In this document: positions 21,069 through 40,469 of the stretch, piece after piece | Layout: each line of letters starts with the position of its first letter | Position numbering within the stretch: position 1 is the stretch's first letter | Notes under the pieces: model-generated | What the model was told of the DNA's origin: nothing | What the model saw: the letters and a program-made list of their open reading frames with translations, nothing else | The model's database searches: none | Assembly: GCA_964019165.1 (NCBI GenBank) | Contig: OZ025279.1 | Span: forward strand, 5,039,602-5,103,601 | Direction: 5' to 3' | Origin: Mastigias papua | Lineage: Eukaryota; Cnidaria; Scyphozoa; Rhizostomeae; Mastigiidae | DNA length: 64,000 nucleotides | Position numbers and translations under genes: made by a program

Positions 21069-23205
21069 TTGTTCAGCACTCTATATTGCTTACACACTAT
21101 GGAAAAGTTAAACATTACATACTCAAAGAAGAACATACCGTTAGCAAGCCATAATGAATATAAACTTCAACTTATAACCAAAGTCGAAAGTCTAATCAAA
21201 CGTATGAGATGGAAAGCGCTTCAATTCTTAGGGAAGTTGGAATCAACAAACAAAGAAACATTTGGCTTCAAATCTAGAAATTGTCCGCCTACTGTAGAGG
21301 AATTAAATGAATTTGAAAGCGATATGATGGCTTTAATTCATAATATTGAGTTCAAGAGAGTCTATGATGAATTTCAAAGTACGATGAAGAAAGATATTCG
21401 AATAATTAAAGACAGCAAGCAAGTGTTTATTCCCGCAGATAAATCGAGAAATGTGTACACGATTAGCCCAAACGAATACAACAAGGTATTACCAGACAAT
21501 ATTACAAAAACTTACAAAAAATCCAACCAAACTAAAGTCCACTCATTCAATATTGAAACTAAAAATAGCTGAAAAATATTCTATTGATGACAGAATAGAA
21601 AGATTAAATGAAAAGCAAGCCTATATTACGGTAAAAGATCACAAAGAAAACTTTCCACATATTACATCATTTCTATTAATTAACCCTTCACAGTCAGAAA
21701 TTGGAAAAATTAGTAAGAAGATATTGGACAATATAAACAAGAAAATAAAATCTGCTACCCATATAAATCAATGGAGAAATACGAAGGAGGTTATAGATTG
21801 GTTTCAGAACATTAATAATAAAAAGAACTGTACATTTATTACGTTTGACGTGAAAAGTTTTTACCCATGTATATCTAGCAATCTCTTTGAGAATACTATT
21901 TTATTTGCTAAGAAATACGCTGCAATATCTGATGAGGAAAGAAATATAATCATGCAGTCAAGGAAAACATTCCTGTTCTATGATGGATCACCGTGGATAA
22001 AGAAAGGACATAATGAAAATTTTGATATACCGATGGGATGTTTTGATGGAGCAGAATGCTGCGAATTAGTTGGTGCCTATATATTGAACTTATTAGGAGA
22101 ATTTGTTGATAAAGGTAACATCGGCTTGTATAGGGATGATGGTTTCGGAGTATTTGAGAACTTGTCGGGACCTCAAATTGAAAGAAAATAGAAAAAGATC
22201 ATTAATGTGTTTAAAGATTGTGGACTGAAAATTTCCGCCTCTGCCAACCAAACGTCTGTAGACTTTTTAGATGTTACACTCAATCTAGATACAGATAAAC
22301 ACCAACCCTATACAAAGCCTAATAGTGAAATAAGATATATACACAAAAATTCTAATCATCCACCAAACATTATAAACCAACTACCCAAAGCAATTGCTAT
22401 AAGATTATCAAAAATATCATCAAATGAAGAGGTATTTATGACAACCAAAGGACAATATGAAAAAGCATTATATGACAGTGGATTTTCAACCAAATTAGAA
22501 TATATAGATTATAGTGATAGTAGAAAGAACAAAGATCAAAGGCAAAGAAAAAGAAACATCATCTGGTTCAACCCCCCTTACTCGACAAATGTAAAGACAC
22601 ATATTGGCAAGATATTTTTCAAGCTACTAAATAAACACTTTCCGAAGTCTAACAAGTTATATAAAATATTTAACAGAAATACGGTAAAGATAAGTTACAG
22701 CTGCATGAAAAACCTCAATTCTATAATATCATCACATAATGCTTTACAACTGAAAACAAAAAATGATAGTAACGGCCTCTGCAATTGCCGTAACCAAGAA
22801 AGCTGCCCACTACAAGGAAAATGCCTCACTCGTAACATAATCTATCAAGCAACTGTTAAGTCTAAAGGAGACATAAAAACGTACATTGAATTATCGGAAA
22901 GACCAGTCAAGGAAAGATATAGAAACCATATAAAAGATTTTAATAATAGTAAATACCGGAACAGTACTGAATTAACGAAGTATATTTGGCAGTTGAAAGA
23001 AAATAACAAGGACTTTGAGATGGATTAGACAATATTGAAAAGAACGAATAGTGTGCAAAATAATGGAAGATGCAATCTATGTCTATATGAAAAGCTATTT
23101 ATTATTGATTCAATAGATGATAGAAGACTCCTTAATAAAAGGTCAGAACTGATCAGCAAATGCCGCCACGAAAACAAATTCCTATTAAGAACATTGAAGC
23201 AATAA
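21069..23205 (+). pseudogene. Penelope-like RT with GIY-YIG-like endonuclease (third lineage), three lesions
   Basis: The N-terminal part is open at 21069-21572. A frameshift near 21550 leads into 21560-22191, which holds AYITVKDHKENF, the RT strand FITFDVKSFYPCIS and the catalytic YRDDG. A TAG at 22189-22191 follows, then the same frame continues through VDFLDVTLN, NIIWFNPPYS and CNCRNQESCPL to a GIY-YIG-like domain (TYIELSERPVKERYRNH; the usual Gly of YIG is Glu). A TAG at 23026-23028 sits where relatives carry Trp, and the zinc-finger-like tail (RCNLCLYEKL) runs on to about 23205. The element is intact in layout but has two stops and one shift. Confidence 0.82.
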
Positions 23206-23292
23206 CCTAACGATCTGCATTCCACCTTACGAACTGGATTCTATTGATGATTCGTTATGCGCATATCAAACTTTGTTTACGTATCTACATTT

Positions 23293-23334
23293 ATACGCCT
23301 GAAGATTGGAAACATGAAACCGACGGTCGCGTAT
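23293..23334 (+). ncRNA. Hammerhead ribozyme motif, PLE5 3' pLTR
   Basis: ATACGC, CTGAAGA, stem II TG/CA closed by a GAAA loop, GAA, stem III ACCG-A-CGGT, C at a canonical GUC site, GCGTAT. The 6-bp stem I is the strongest in the window. Confidence 0.85.
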
Positions 23335-23362
23335 GACAGTATGGTATAACTTTTATTATTAT

Positions 23363-23365
<3 letters not shown>

Positions 23366-23437
<72 letters not shown>
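23366..23437. repeat. (TA)n tract
   Basis: Dinucleotide repeat after PLE5. Confidence 0.95.
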
Positions 23438-23441
<4 letters not shown>

Positions 23442-23608
23442 CATACATATCTAACTCCCCTTTCGTGGTTTTTCTTCATAACGGTTTTTCGTTCTTTTAT
23501 CGAATGTATATACTTATATGTGTTCTAATGATTTCAATTCAGATTTAGCAACTGAAGATGGATGATGAATCCGAAACATGTCTTGCAAAATCAGAAACAT
23601 ATAAATTA

Positions 23609-23610
<2 letters not shown>
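23438..23610 (+). mobile_element. Orphan PLE pLTR fragment (PLE1/2-like)
   Basis: A 170-bp piece between two (TA)n tracts with a 3' pLTR-like end and hammerhead, resembling the end of PLE2 (CTGAAGATGGAT...GAAACATGTCTT). No coding remains. Confidence 0.75.
23548..23586 (+). ncRNA. Hammerhead ribozyme motif, orphan pLTR
   Basis: GCAA, CTGAAGA, T, GGAT/ATCC stem II, GAA, ACATGT, C, TTGC. Stem I is GCAA/TTGC against GTAA/TTAC in PLE1 and PLE2, a compensatory pair change. Confidence 0.85.

Positions 23611-23674
<64 letters not shown>
23611..23674. repeat. (TA)n tract
   Basis: Short dinucleotide repeat between two orphan pLTR pieces. Confidence 0.95.
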
Positions 23675-23677
<3 letters not shown>

Positions 23678-23897
23678 CAATCTATCTGTCTTGATCCAAA
23701 CGCAGAAAAAATACATAGAAAAATAGATGTACAACTGTATTACTATGTGCATTGTGCATTACTATGTACAACTTCTCTATAAATTTGACCGTAACACTGG
23801 GATTGTTCAGTTCGCTGAGGATTCCGTATTAAACGGATGAAACCGGTACAAGATACAAAGTGGTTTCTATTTTTCTATATATATATATATATATATA
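23675..23897 (+). mobile_element. Second orphan PLE-like pLTR fragment and short (TA)n
   Basis: About 200 bp with a hammerhead-like core at 23811-23854, ending in a (TA)n tract at 23876-23897 that also provides the TA target of the next Tc1 element. No coding. Confidence 0.55.
23811..23854 (+). ncRNA. Hammerhead-like motif, second orphan pLTR
   Basis: CTGAGGA, stem II TCCGT/ACGGA, GAA, self-complementary ACCGGT, A. Stem I (TTCG against CAAG) has a C-A mismatch and is weak. Confidence 0.6.
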
Positions 23898-25472
<1,575 letters not shown>

Positions 25473-28250
25473 ATGTAATTTTCTTTTGAACAACAGAAGT
25501 CAAAGAACGGCTTTGCACACATACAAAAGCTGATATTTACAGTGGAAAGATGTGCCCCAAATTATCCCAATAACAGTCTATGAAAAAGGCATCTTGGCAT
25601 AGATCTTGAAGAATCTTTGCAGGGATGACAATCCACTCCACTGAGTCAAGATCTTCCAAATAAACTGTAATGATGGCAAATGCTCTGATACGATGATTGG
25701 TAAAGAGAAAGATTACCCCTGCACTAAGATATGAAAGGTACAACATCAAAAACCTAAAAAGTGACCCATACTACCCCCAGACTACCCTATTCTATTCACC
25801 AGATTGAAGAATGCCGTAGACAGAATAATGTGAAAACATTGGTATTGTCCTACAATTTTGTAGAAGATTATTCTATCAATTGAATAGTGATCTATACCAA
25901 AAGAAGTAACATTTAAGATAGACCTTGAAATCTTGCATATCCATGAGATACAAAATTGCCCATGAGTCATGGAGCTTGCTACACCTTAGCAATTAGGATA
26001 TCCCCAAGAAAGCTTTAGACAATAGCCTCCCTTGACACATAGTAGCTCTTCAAGCAGTGCTTTTGAAACTCTCTATTTATGGGTGAGATTCCAAAAAAGG
26101 CAACCTTGATTATTGGCAGACACAATAAATGCTTCATTTTCCTACTACTGTGGACCCATAATACACCAGTTAAATACGGCGGAATTTTTCTGAACTTAGA
26201 TGAATGTAGAACTTTGGCATATTGCTGGACCAGCTCAGGCAAGAAAAACCATCTGGTACCTAAACTCCATTCCACAGTCCTTATGCATTATATTTAAGGA
26301 AATTTTCCAACCTCTCTCACCTGTTTATCCCAACCCATAGTGTATCCAGACTAGATGACTTCTCAGGCATAAAAGTGATTCTATCCTATTTCATTAGGCA
26401 CTAGAGTACATAAAAAATTTAACTAGATAAACATTCTACAAGAAGAGTTAGCTAACATACAATCCAAAGAACAGAGCGGATGGGAATCAATTACACATTC
26501 ATCCAGTTGCACATACAAATGCCTATGCTTAATTCTGAATGTGATGCCGCAAAGCATAAGAGCAAAGCAAGAATCGTGTGTATGCTTGTGCGTGCATATG
26601 TGTGCAGGTGCGTGTGCGTATTGCAAACTCAAGTGCCAGCTACAAAGTCATCAATAACATGCAGATGCCTTTTGCTATGTCAAGAACCAGAAGAGAAAAC
26701 TTTAAGTATGCCATCACTAATACCTGACTGTTTCAAAGCTATGATCAAAGTTCTAACTTCAATGTTATCATCAAGGTATCCAATGCAGGTCCACATCAAA
26801 TTTAGTTGCCTTTAAACTAACCTGCATTATCAAATAGTTAATGTATGTATGTATGTAATACTATAGCGATTATCATGGCATGTAGAAATAATGGCTGTGC
26901 TGTCAGTAGAACTAAAAGAAACACAAGCTAAGAAACTTCATACCAGCCAATGTCAAATCTTGATCCTTGTCCTGACAGTATATAGTATAAACCTAGAAAA
27001 ATTGGATAACACAGGAGAATGAACGTGAACACAAGTAAAATATATAAGAAAATGGTGTATTGCAAAGTTTGACACACTAGTAGCCAGAAACATAACAGCT
27101 AAAATCCATATGACCTTTTTACCAATTAACAGCTCAAGATTATGGTCATGATATCATAATATCTTAGAATACCTGCTACATATGAGGGAAGAATGCATGG
27201 TATATCTGCAGTATAGTACCATACTGAATTATACTGTCAATTGTATCAACTGCCTGTCCCTTTAATGGTGGACAATACTTTTCTAAATAACACATTACAG
27301 ATTTGATAAACCACTTTAAGCAACATAAGATATGTAGCAAGTCGGCAGAGTGCATACTTCAAATCAACGAAAAACAATAATTAAAGAATCCCAACGTAAA
27401 AAAGTACCCATATCACTTAATAACCGAAGTATTCATGTTATTTTCAGTATCTAAGCCATGGAATGCCCTCCTCGGAAAACATCCCACAGCACAGCTTCAC
27501 CACAACAATTACTTGGATTGACAGTCATGTTGGACTATTTTCACGCACACCCAAGTGAGAGAGTTCAAGTACTGTGCAAAACCCAATCAGCATGCTAGTG
27601 TCTTTTCATTCACTCCCATTTCAATTTGGAAAGTCCTTAGACACAATGATTCCATCAGTAACATTGGATGGCTCTACAAACTGAGTTATCGAGTAATGTT
27701 TTAGAGTCATTGCTCACAGGTATCCTATTTACAATCACTGCAATTCTCTTCAACATTTTGCACACCGGGCCCATAGGAGCTTCATCACAACGAGCGTTGA
27801 ACCTGCTTCTAAGAGAGGACTGCCCATAAACGTCCTTCCGTTTTCGCTGAAACAATACAGGTAGTAGGTCATTGTAGAATCTAAAATCTCAATTTCTTGT
27901 TGACCTAAGGCGAAATGTGATCTCATCATTCTTATCGCCAAGCTAGCTCTCCTTCATTTCTGCTTTCTTTCAATTCCGCAGGATTCATCTTCTTTAGCTT
28001 AGTCATTTCATTCTACAAATTTATTTGGCTCGTCGTCTAGATCACTTGTATTCACATTAAAGTGCCACTACCTCCAATATTCTATTGACTTATATAACGT
28101 ACATTGGAGCAGTGAAGAGGAATCGCAAATCATTGTTCTGATGTTTCGGTGCATGAATTTTTTTCTATAGATATAAGAAATTACATTCACAATTTACAAA
28201 CTAACAATCTACTATACAACACTACGAAGATGATAGCGGGGGGGGGCAAA
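25473..28250. other. Unassigned low-copy-looking sequence
   Basis: 2.8 kb without a convincing gene. Short minus-strand frames (for example 26015-26275, with ELVQQYAKVLHSSKFRK) show no domain I recognise and no matching splice pattern. It may be intronic or old repeat. Confidence 0.4.
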
Positions 28251-28299
28251 GTATCATGACTACCCACTGGCCTTTAACGTACTCCTCTGGTCGAAAAAC

Positions 28300-29640
28300 T
28301 AAAGTCTACAGTTTGTGATACATTAATCACTTTTTCGTCCTTCTTTATGAGTTTTGAAGACAGGTGAACTTCCATTAGGTACTGAAGAGGTACGAAGCAT
28401 GAGTGTTGCATGTAATGGATCTTTGCCTGCTTCTAGGACTTTCTTCAGAAATCCTTTGACTGCCTGGATAACGTGCTCAACTAGTCCATACAAGTGGAAA
28501 CTCGTGGGCTACTGGTAAGGTGACCAAACTCCCACTGTGGGGCAAACTTTTTGAAGTGTTAACTGCTCACATGTGGCGTATTATCTGAGATGACTAAAAG
28601 GAGAAAGCCTTGACGACTGAGGATACTTTTTAAGAGCTTTACAATTGACTGTAGTAGAATGACTATCTTGTAGCTGGGTGAGCTCACAATATTTAGAGTA
28701 ATAATGTATAGTTATCAGTAAATTATTGCTGTGCAGGGTGAATAAATCAACACAAATTTTGATTCACGGACTTGTTCGCATGTCACGGCTGCATAGTTGA
28801 TCTCTTGGTTGGGCATTTCAGAGTTCCAGGCATGTGGAGAAGTTGGAGACTATGTTCATGATTCCAGTATAAATAACTGGCCAGAATATCGAGGAACGTG
28901 CATTTGCTTTGCATTTTTCAATTCTCAAATATCTTTTGTGGAGTTTCGCCTTCATTTCTGATCGCATTGAGAAGGGGACAATAATGCAAGTGCCTTTCAA
29001 AAGGAAGCCATCATGGTAGGAGATCTCACTATGAAGTGGATAGTTAGGCTTCATGTGAGAAGGGATACTGTCTGAAGTAGGCTATCCAAGGAGAGTGTAC
29101 TGTTTGAGAAGATCCCAATGATTATCAGCTACAGTTTCTGTTTGAAGGTATTATAAATACAGCTTTATTATCGGTAAGTTGGATGTAATCATGAGGACAT
29201 ACACATCCGTATCCATACTGGAAATTTCTGAGGTGTGACTACAAGTTCAGCACAACTACTAACATCAGCAGTCACTAGCGTTTTGCCAGGAACAAAGTCT
29301 AGCTTGAAGTTGTATTTTTGAAGATTCAGGAGACACCATTGTATGCAAGGGGGCTTTGAGCAATGAGCTTGGAGAAGCTGGGTTTCGACGATTGATGGCA
29401 ATGTGTGGCCATATACAAAACTGTGACAGAAATTACAAGCAAACACAATACATCCCCTCCTTTACAGTCTGTGCATAGTTATTCAAAATGTGTGCTAAGC
29501 AGCTGGAATCGTCGGCAAAAGGCCAAAGGAAGCGAGGCTGTGTGAGCTTGAATCGTAACAGAAACCTAAAGTGCAAAATGCTCCTGAGATTCTTGTAGTG
29601 GCATGCGCAATAGTGCCAAATTGTCGCTGACCCTGGCAAT
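28300..29640 (-). pseudogene. Ty3/gypsy-type pol remnant (RNase H to integrase)
   Basis: Minus-strand, multi-frame: an RNase H-like region (LNNYAQTVKEGMYCV, CHSFVYGHTLPSIVET, LQKYNFKLDFVPGKTLVTAD) at 29530-29230; the integrase zinc-binding region (GIMNIVSNFSTCL preceded by HKRYLRIEKCKA) at 29054-28818; then degraded integrase core text (YSKYCELTQL, and a segment resembling the pre-glutamate region) to about 28300. This is the order of Ty3/gypsy pol. Stops and shifts occur throughout. No LTRs or gag identified. Confidence 0.72.
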
Positions 29641-29657
29641 TTTCATCCTCTCGAGCT

Positions 29658-29797
29658 CAGGCGAAGAAGTTGAAATCATTCCACTTTTGCTCGCGAGTTT
29701 TTTCCCTCAGCCTGGACATCCAATAAGATATAATGAAAGTGTAGATATCAAACAGGATGACTTCTATCACTTACTTGAACAGTATATGGCTAGGACG
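29658..29797 (+). CDS. Candidate exon of an unrecognised gene
   Basis: A 140-bp open stretch with a good acceptor (TTTTCATCCTCTCGAGCTCAG) and a near-consensus donor (GTAAGTATC). It encodes EEVEIIPLLLASFFPQPGHP and then IRYNESVDIKQDDFYHLLEQ. The composition and strong splice sites look like a real coding exon rather than an element remnant. I do not recognise the family. An in-frame ATG lies upstream at 29603, so it could also be a first exon without the acceptor. It is on the strand opposite to the V-ATPase exon. Confidence 0.45.
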
Positions 29798-29799
29798 TA

Positions 29800-31016
29800 A
29801 GTATCAGATTTAATTCATTGTATAGTGAGAAAATACTATGCCAAAGACCTAAACGGTTCCTTCTAAAGAAAAGGTGATATTAATTCCCAACTCAAGTATG
29901 AGTAAAAGGCAGAGGCAAACTGATATCGCAAATATGAGGAAAGGGTAATATCCCCCTATATTCCTACACAGCCTTTTAAAAACGAAGCAATGTGGTCCAC
30001 AGGCAATACCACTGACAGGGAATCATCAATGCTCTTGAGAGAGTAACAAGCCCAATAGGAAAATACATATGGACATATACCTTAACAGTAAGGAAGGGTT
30101 GTACCACTACAGTAATGGAGGCATGGCAACGCCCATTAATACTTCGTAATTTTCCTGCTGCTCATGTGCTTAACACTGGAAAGGTTCCAGATTCCCCGCT
30201 CCCTAATTCGCTGAAAGTTTCTTAGAGTGCTTATGCAAAACTAGAGGAGTCTTGCTAAGTTGTTATTCGCAATATACATGTGTTCTATTTCCCAATCCTT
30301 CAATTATTATTTTTCACAGTATTATCCAACTCCCTAATTATTCCCACCCAACCCTCATTTATTCGGTACTCCAGAGTAGTCCTTAATAGTTCTCTGCATA
30401 ATACGCTGGATTCTTTTTTCCTTAAGCAATCTGTAGACTGAACTCGTAAATATGATAAGCTCGTAGTATTCCAAACAATTCTGCGCAACTTTCCTCAATT
30501 CATCTAAAATCTGAATAGCAACACGAATTGTTGGGAACTTGAGTCTTCTATTCTTCTTCTGGATAATCGTTGCTGCAACTGTCGATAAAACTTTTTTTGC
30601 ACGTTTCATGTCACTCTTAAGTGTTTATTCGCGTATGCGAACTTGCCAATTGCATATGCTTGTGTCAAACTTGGTCAAAATCAACCGAGAGCGAATGAGT
30701 CAAAAACGAATAGAACCACCCATATAAGATATGACCTTCAATATTCAACATGTGCTGCATTCCTTGTTGGTTATACATAAATTTATTTTCAAATGCTTGT
30801 CTTCGAGTAAACATTGTTTTCATAGTGCCCGTTTCGTTCAAGTGTTTTGTGCGTTTTGGACAAAAAGAGTGTCCGCCTTAACAAAGTGTCTGTCCTATAG
30901 ACTACGAACATACAGCACGTCAAAACCACACTTACTAAGTATGTAAGTAAAACAAAGAGACATTCAAAAAATACTTTCTTATCTTACTACACAAGAAAGT
31001 ATATTTTTGACTTTCT
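29800..31016. other. Unassigned sequence
   Basis: No recognised gene. Two overlapping minus-strand frames at 30300-30609 (one basic, KRAKKVLSTVAATIIQKKNR) have no domain I can name. Confidence 0.4.
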
Positions 31017-35410
<4,394 letters not shown>

Positions 35411-35411
<1 letters not shown>

Positions 35412-35432
35412 ATATATATATATATATATAAA
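35411..35432. repeat. Short (TA)n tract
   Basis: Right flank of the long-TIR element. Confidence 0.8.
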
Positions 35433-35433
35433 T

Positions 35434-36291
<858 letters not shown>

Positions 36292-36295
36292 CAGC

Positions 36296-36493
36296 GGCGA
36301 TAAATTCCAATGTATCGTCTACAATACCAAAGTGCTCAACAATGTAATGGAGCAATACGATAAGATAAGATAGAATAGAAGATAAATTAGAACATACTTG
36401 TATACGCGACCGTCGGTTTCATGCCAACACAATCACACCGACGGTCGCGTATATAAGTATGTTCTAATATTTCTTGTCTTTTATCTTATCTTA

Positions 36494-36496
<3 letters not shown>
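36296..36496 (-). repeat. PLE5-type pLTR, copy 1 (inverted)
   Basis: Related to the PLE5 pLTR (shared GAAACCGACGGTCGCGTAT and GAGCACTTT..T.TTGTA motifs) but with a foldback in place of the 5' ribozyme half. Other copies at 39575-39787 and 40008-40221. Confidence 0.8.
36386..36478. repeat. Foldback in the PLE5-type pLTR, copy 1
   Basis: ATTAGAACATACTT(A/G)TATACG, continuing CGACCGTCGGT, is mirrored across a loop of about 19 nt. The 31-bp arms have one mismatch. Confidence 0.85.
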
Positions 36497-36590
<94 letters not shown>

Positions 36591-36623
36591 TACAGCACGA
36601 AAAAGCGGTACCATGTTTTAACC

Positions 36624-36663
36624 ATGCTGAAAAGCTTTTTTCGTCCGACACTCGTCAGAGTAT
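36624..36663 (-). ncRNA. Hammerhead ribozyme motif, PLE6 inverted arm
   Basis: Mirror copy of 39282-39321: ATACT, CTGACGA, GTGTCGGAC, GAA, AAAAGCTTTT, C, AGCAT on the minus strand. Confidence 0.65.
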
Positions 36664-36789
36664 GAAACGTCGGATAGCGACCGAAAGGTGAACCGAAATT
36701 TATAGCCAGATATGCGGGTACACGTGATATGATGAATAATGTGTCCAGTTAGCCATATGATTGGCCTCTTGGCACCTATTCACCATTGT

Positions 36790-37330
36790 TTACTTGAAGA
36801 GTCCAAGTGAGAAAATGAACTCTGTTTGTTTACACAAGACTGGGTTTTGAGTCTTTATGTAAACTGATTCCAAAACACTTAAATGAAAGGACGATCTTGC
36901 TTGCCCAATGATCCGAAAATTATCGTCTGAATATGTTTTGGCGCATTCTGGGTGTTTAATGAGATGTTGTCCTATGGCCGAATCACTTTTCATTTTAGAA
37001 TTGGAGTTTTTACACATACGAGGTGGCTGTTCCCTTATTGTAGTGTTTTTCTTCCTGATGCTCGTGGGTATATGTTGCTTTATTCTGTCAGCTAGTCTCT
37101 GCGTAGTGCGTCCTACGTACCGAGCTTCACATCGGCACGAAAATTCATAAACTACACAACTTTTTTGAGTGGTAGGAACGCTATCTTTTTTAGCAGATGG
37201 TAGCATGACCTTAGTATTGTAGACCACACGAGGTTTCACAGCATAGAAACAGGATGTAATGGCTTTGTTAATTTGGTTTTCAAATCTTGATGAAACATTA
37301 CCAATCCAGGGCCAGGTTAAGCGATTTGGC
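36790..37330 (-). pseudogene. PLE6 GIY-YIG domain, inverted copy
   Basis: Open frame for the C-terminal domain (SCVVYEFSCRCEARYVGRT...DRIKQHI, ending LGLFK). Identical to the forward copy at 38631-39155 over its length. It lacks RT and is a by-product of the inverted duplication. Confidence 0.85.
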
Positions 37331-39155
37331 ACACGCTTACTGTGGCACCCCAGTTGACCTAGGAGATTTCAATATGCATAAAGAGCATTTTCATGCTATA
37401 AAATCCTTGCGTTCCAATGAACAGATCCTAATCACAAAACCTGATAAAGGATCTGGGGTTGTCATTTTAAATAGAAGTGATTACATCCAAAAGATGGGCA
37501 ATATTCTCGAGGATAAGACCAAGTTTTTAACATGGGCAGTGTCAATTTGCACGACAATACGGCTAAGAACGAGCAGAAGTTACAAAAACGTCTCTTAGAC
37601 TCAGTAAACCAAAACATCCTGGCTCGTGATGTTTACGATAGGATTCGACCCACTGGCTCACAGCGCCCCCGCATGTATGGCTTGCCTAAAACACATAAAG
37701 AAGATACCCCATTTCGGCCCATTTTATCCATGATTGGCTCCTCTCAACATGAACTTGCTAAGTGGTTAGCAGAAATTTTGGCTCCGGTCCTAAAATCCTA
37801 CTCCTCACATTGTATAAAAGACTCCTTTACGTTTGCCAATTTTATCCAAAACTGCAACCTAGAACCTACCGGGGCATTTCTATGCTCTTTTGACATCAGC
37901 AGTCTGTTCACAAATGTGCCATTAGATGAGACCATAGGGATTTGTGCTGATGCTTTGTATCGAGGTCACCTTGATTGCCCTCCATTCCCCGAGGACACCT
38001 TTAAAGAATTGATGCTAATTGTTACGCGAGGAGTGGAATTTAGTTTCAACAACCAAATGTATAAGCAATTAGATGGAGTGGCAATGGGCAGCCCCTTGGG
38101 GCCGGCTTTAGCAAACATTTTCGTGGGCTTTCATGAAAGTAGACTTTTTGATAACACCGTAAAACCAGGTGTCTACTTTACATATGTGGACGATACTTTC
38201 ATCATCTATAGTTCCGAGCTGGATTGTGACTGTTTTCATGAAAAACTTCACTTGCTGCATCCAGCTTTAAATTTCGCAGTAGAGAAGGAGCAAAACAACT
38301 CCTTGAGCTTTCTAGATGTTTTGGTGGAAAAAGAGGGCACTGGATTTCTTACCAGCGTTTACAGGAAGCCAACGTTTACAGGGCAATACATCCGTTGGAA
38401 TTCCTTCAGCCCAAAATCAAGAAAAATTAGCCTTATCACAACCTTAGTTCACAGGGCACTAATGATTTGCTCCAAAACTAAATTAGGCTCAGAGCTTGAT
38501 AGAGTAAAACAACTGCTCATTGAACATGGATATCCAGACGATGACCTTGTTTCTTGTGTTAAGCAAAAACTTGCCAACTTTGCAGCGGTGAAAACCGTGT
38601 GGTCCTGAGAAATGCCAAGTTTACCTAAAATTGCCCTGGATTGGTAATGTTTCATCAAGATTTGAAAACCAAATTAACAAAGCCATTACATCCTGTTTCT
38701 ATGCTGTGAAACCTCGTGTGGTCTACAATACTAAGGTCATGCTACCATCTGCTAAAAAAGATAGCGTTCCTACCACTCAAAAAAGTTGTGTAGTTTATGA
38801 ATTTTCGTGCCGATGTGAAGCTCGGTACGTAGGACGCACTACGCAGAGACTAGCTGACAGAATAAAGCAACATATACCCACGAGCATCAGGAAGAAAAAC
38901 ACTACAATAAGGGAACAGCCACCTCGTATGTGTAAAAACTCCAATTCTAAAATGAAAAGTGATTCGGCCATAGGACAACATCTCATTAAACACCCAGAAT
39001 GCGCCAAAACATATTCAGACGATAATTTTCGGATCATTGGGCAAGCAAGATCGTCCTTTCATTTAAGTGTTTTGGAATCAGTTTACATAAAGACTCAAAA
39101 CCCAGTCTTGTGTAAACAAACAGAGTTCATTTTCTCACTTGGACTCTTCAAGTAA
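37320..39155 (+). pseudogene. Penelope-like RT + GIY-YIG (fourth lineage), frameshifted
   Basis: Open from about 37320 (SDLAHAYCGTPVDLGDF) with the PLE hallmark KPDKGSGVVIL. A frameshift near 37530 leads into 37532-38608, with YGLPKTHKEDTPFRPILSM, FDISSLFTNVPL, GVAMGSPLGPALAN, YVDDTF and SFLDVLV. A further shift or pair of shifts near 38600 leads into the GIY-YIG domain at 38631-39155 (VVYEFSC..ARYVGRT). The RT would copy RNA at nicks made by the GIY-YIG domain. Only two or three lesions, so a young copy. The short start region overlaps the joint with the inverted arm. Confidence 0.85.
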
Positions 39156-39281
39156 ACAATGGTGAATAGGTGCCAAGAGGCCAATCATATGGCTAACTGG
39201 ACACATTATTCATCATATCACGTGTACCCGCATATCTGGCTATAAATTTCGGTTCACCTTTCGGTCGCTATCCGACGTTTC

Positions 39282-39321
39282 ATACTCTGACGAGTGTCGG
39301 ACGAAAAAAGCTTTTCAGCAT
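39282..39321 (+). ncRNA. Hammerhead ribozyme motif, PLE6 3' pLTR
   Basis: ATACT, CTGACGA, stem II GT..AC (short), GAA, self-complementary AAAAGCTTTT, C, AGCAT. Stem I has four of five pairs. Confidence 0.68.
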
Positions 39322-39354
39322 GGTTAAAACATGGTACCGCTTTTTCGTGCTGTA

Positions 39355-40388
<1,034 letters not shown>

Positions 40389-40469
40389 CGACAAAACCAT
40401 AACAACAACAAATGCACTGAGGAATACAAGTCCATATATAGAGAAGTTCGATATAACTATAGTTCTTAG

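Larger units (their letters stand above)
20806..23365 (+). mobile_element. PLE5: near-full-length Penelope-like element with direct pLTRs
   Basis: pLTR copies at about 20806-21060 and 23198-23365 (TTCCACCTTACGAACTGGAT to the TTATTATTATCCTTA end) flank one coding region. Together with the inverted arm the locus forms a palindrome of about 3.8 kb. The 3' pLTR ends in a (TA)n tract. Confidence 0.85.

Noticed and set aside
23025..23225. Minus-strand 66-codon frame repeated at 19784-19984
   Set aside because: Antisense of the C-terminal tail of the PLE5 protein.
37287..37598. Separate 103-codon gene
   Set aside because: It is the N-terminal part of the PLE6 RT (KPDKGSGVVIL) split by a frameshift near 37530.
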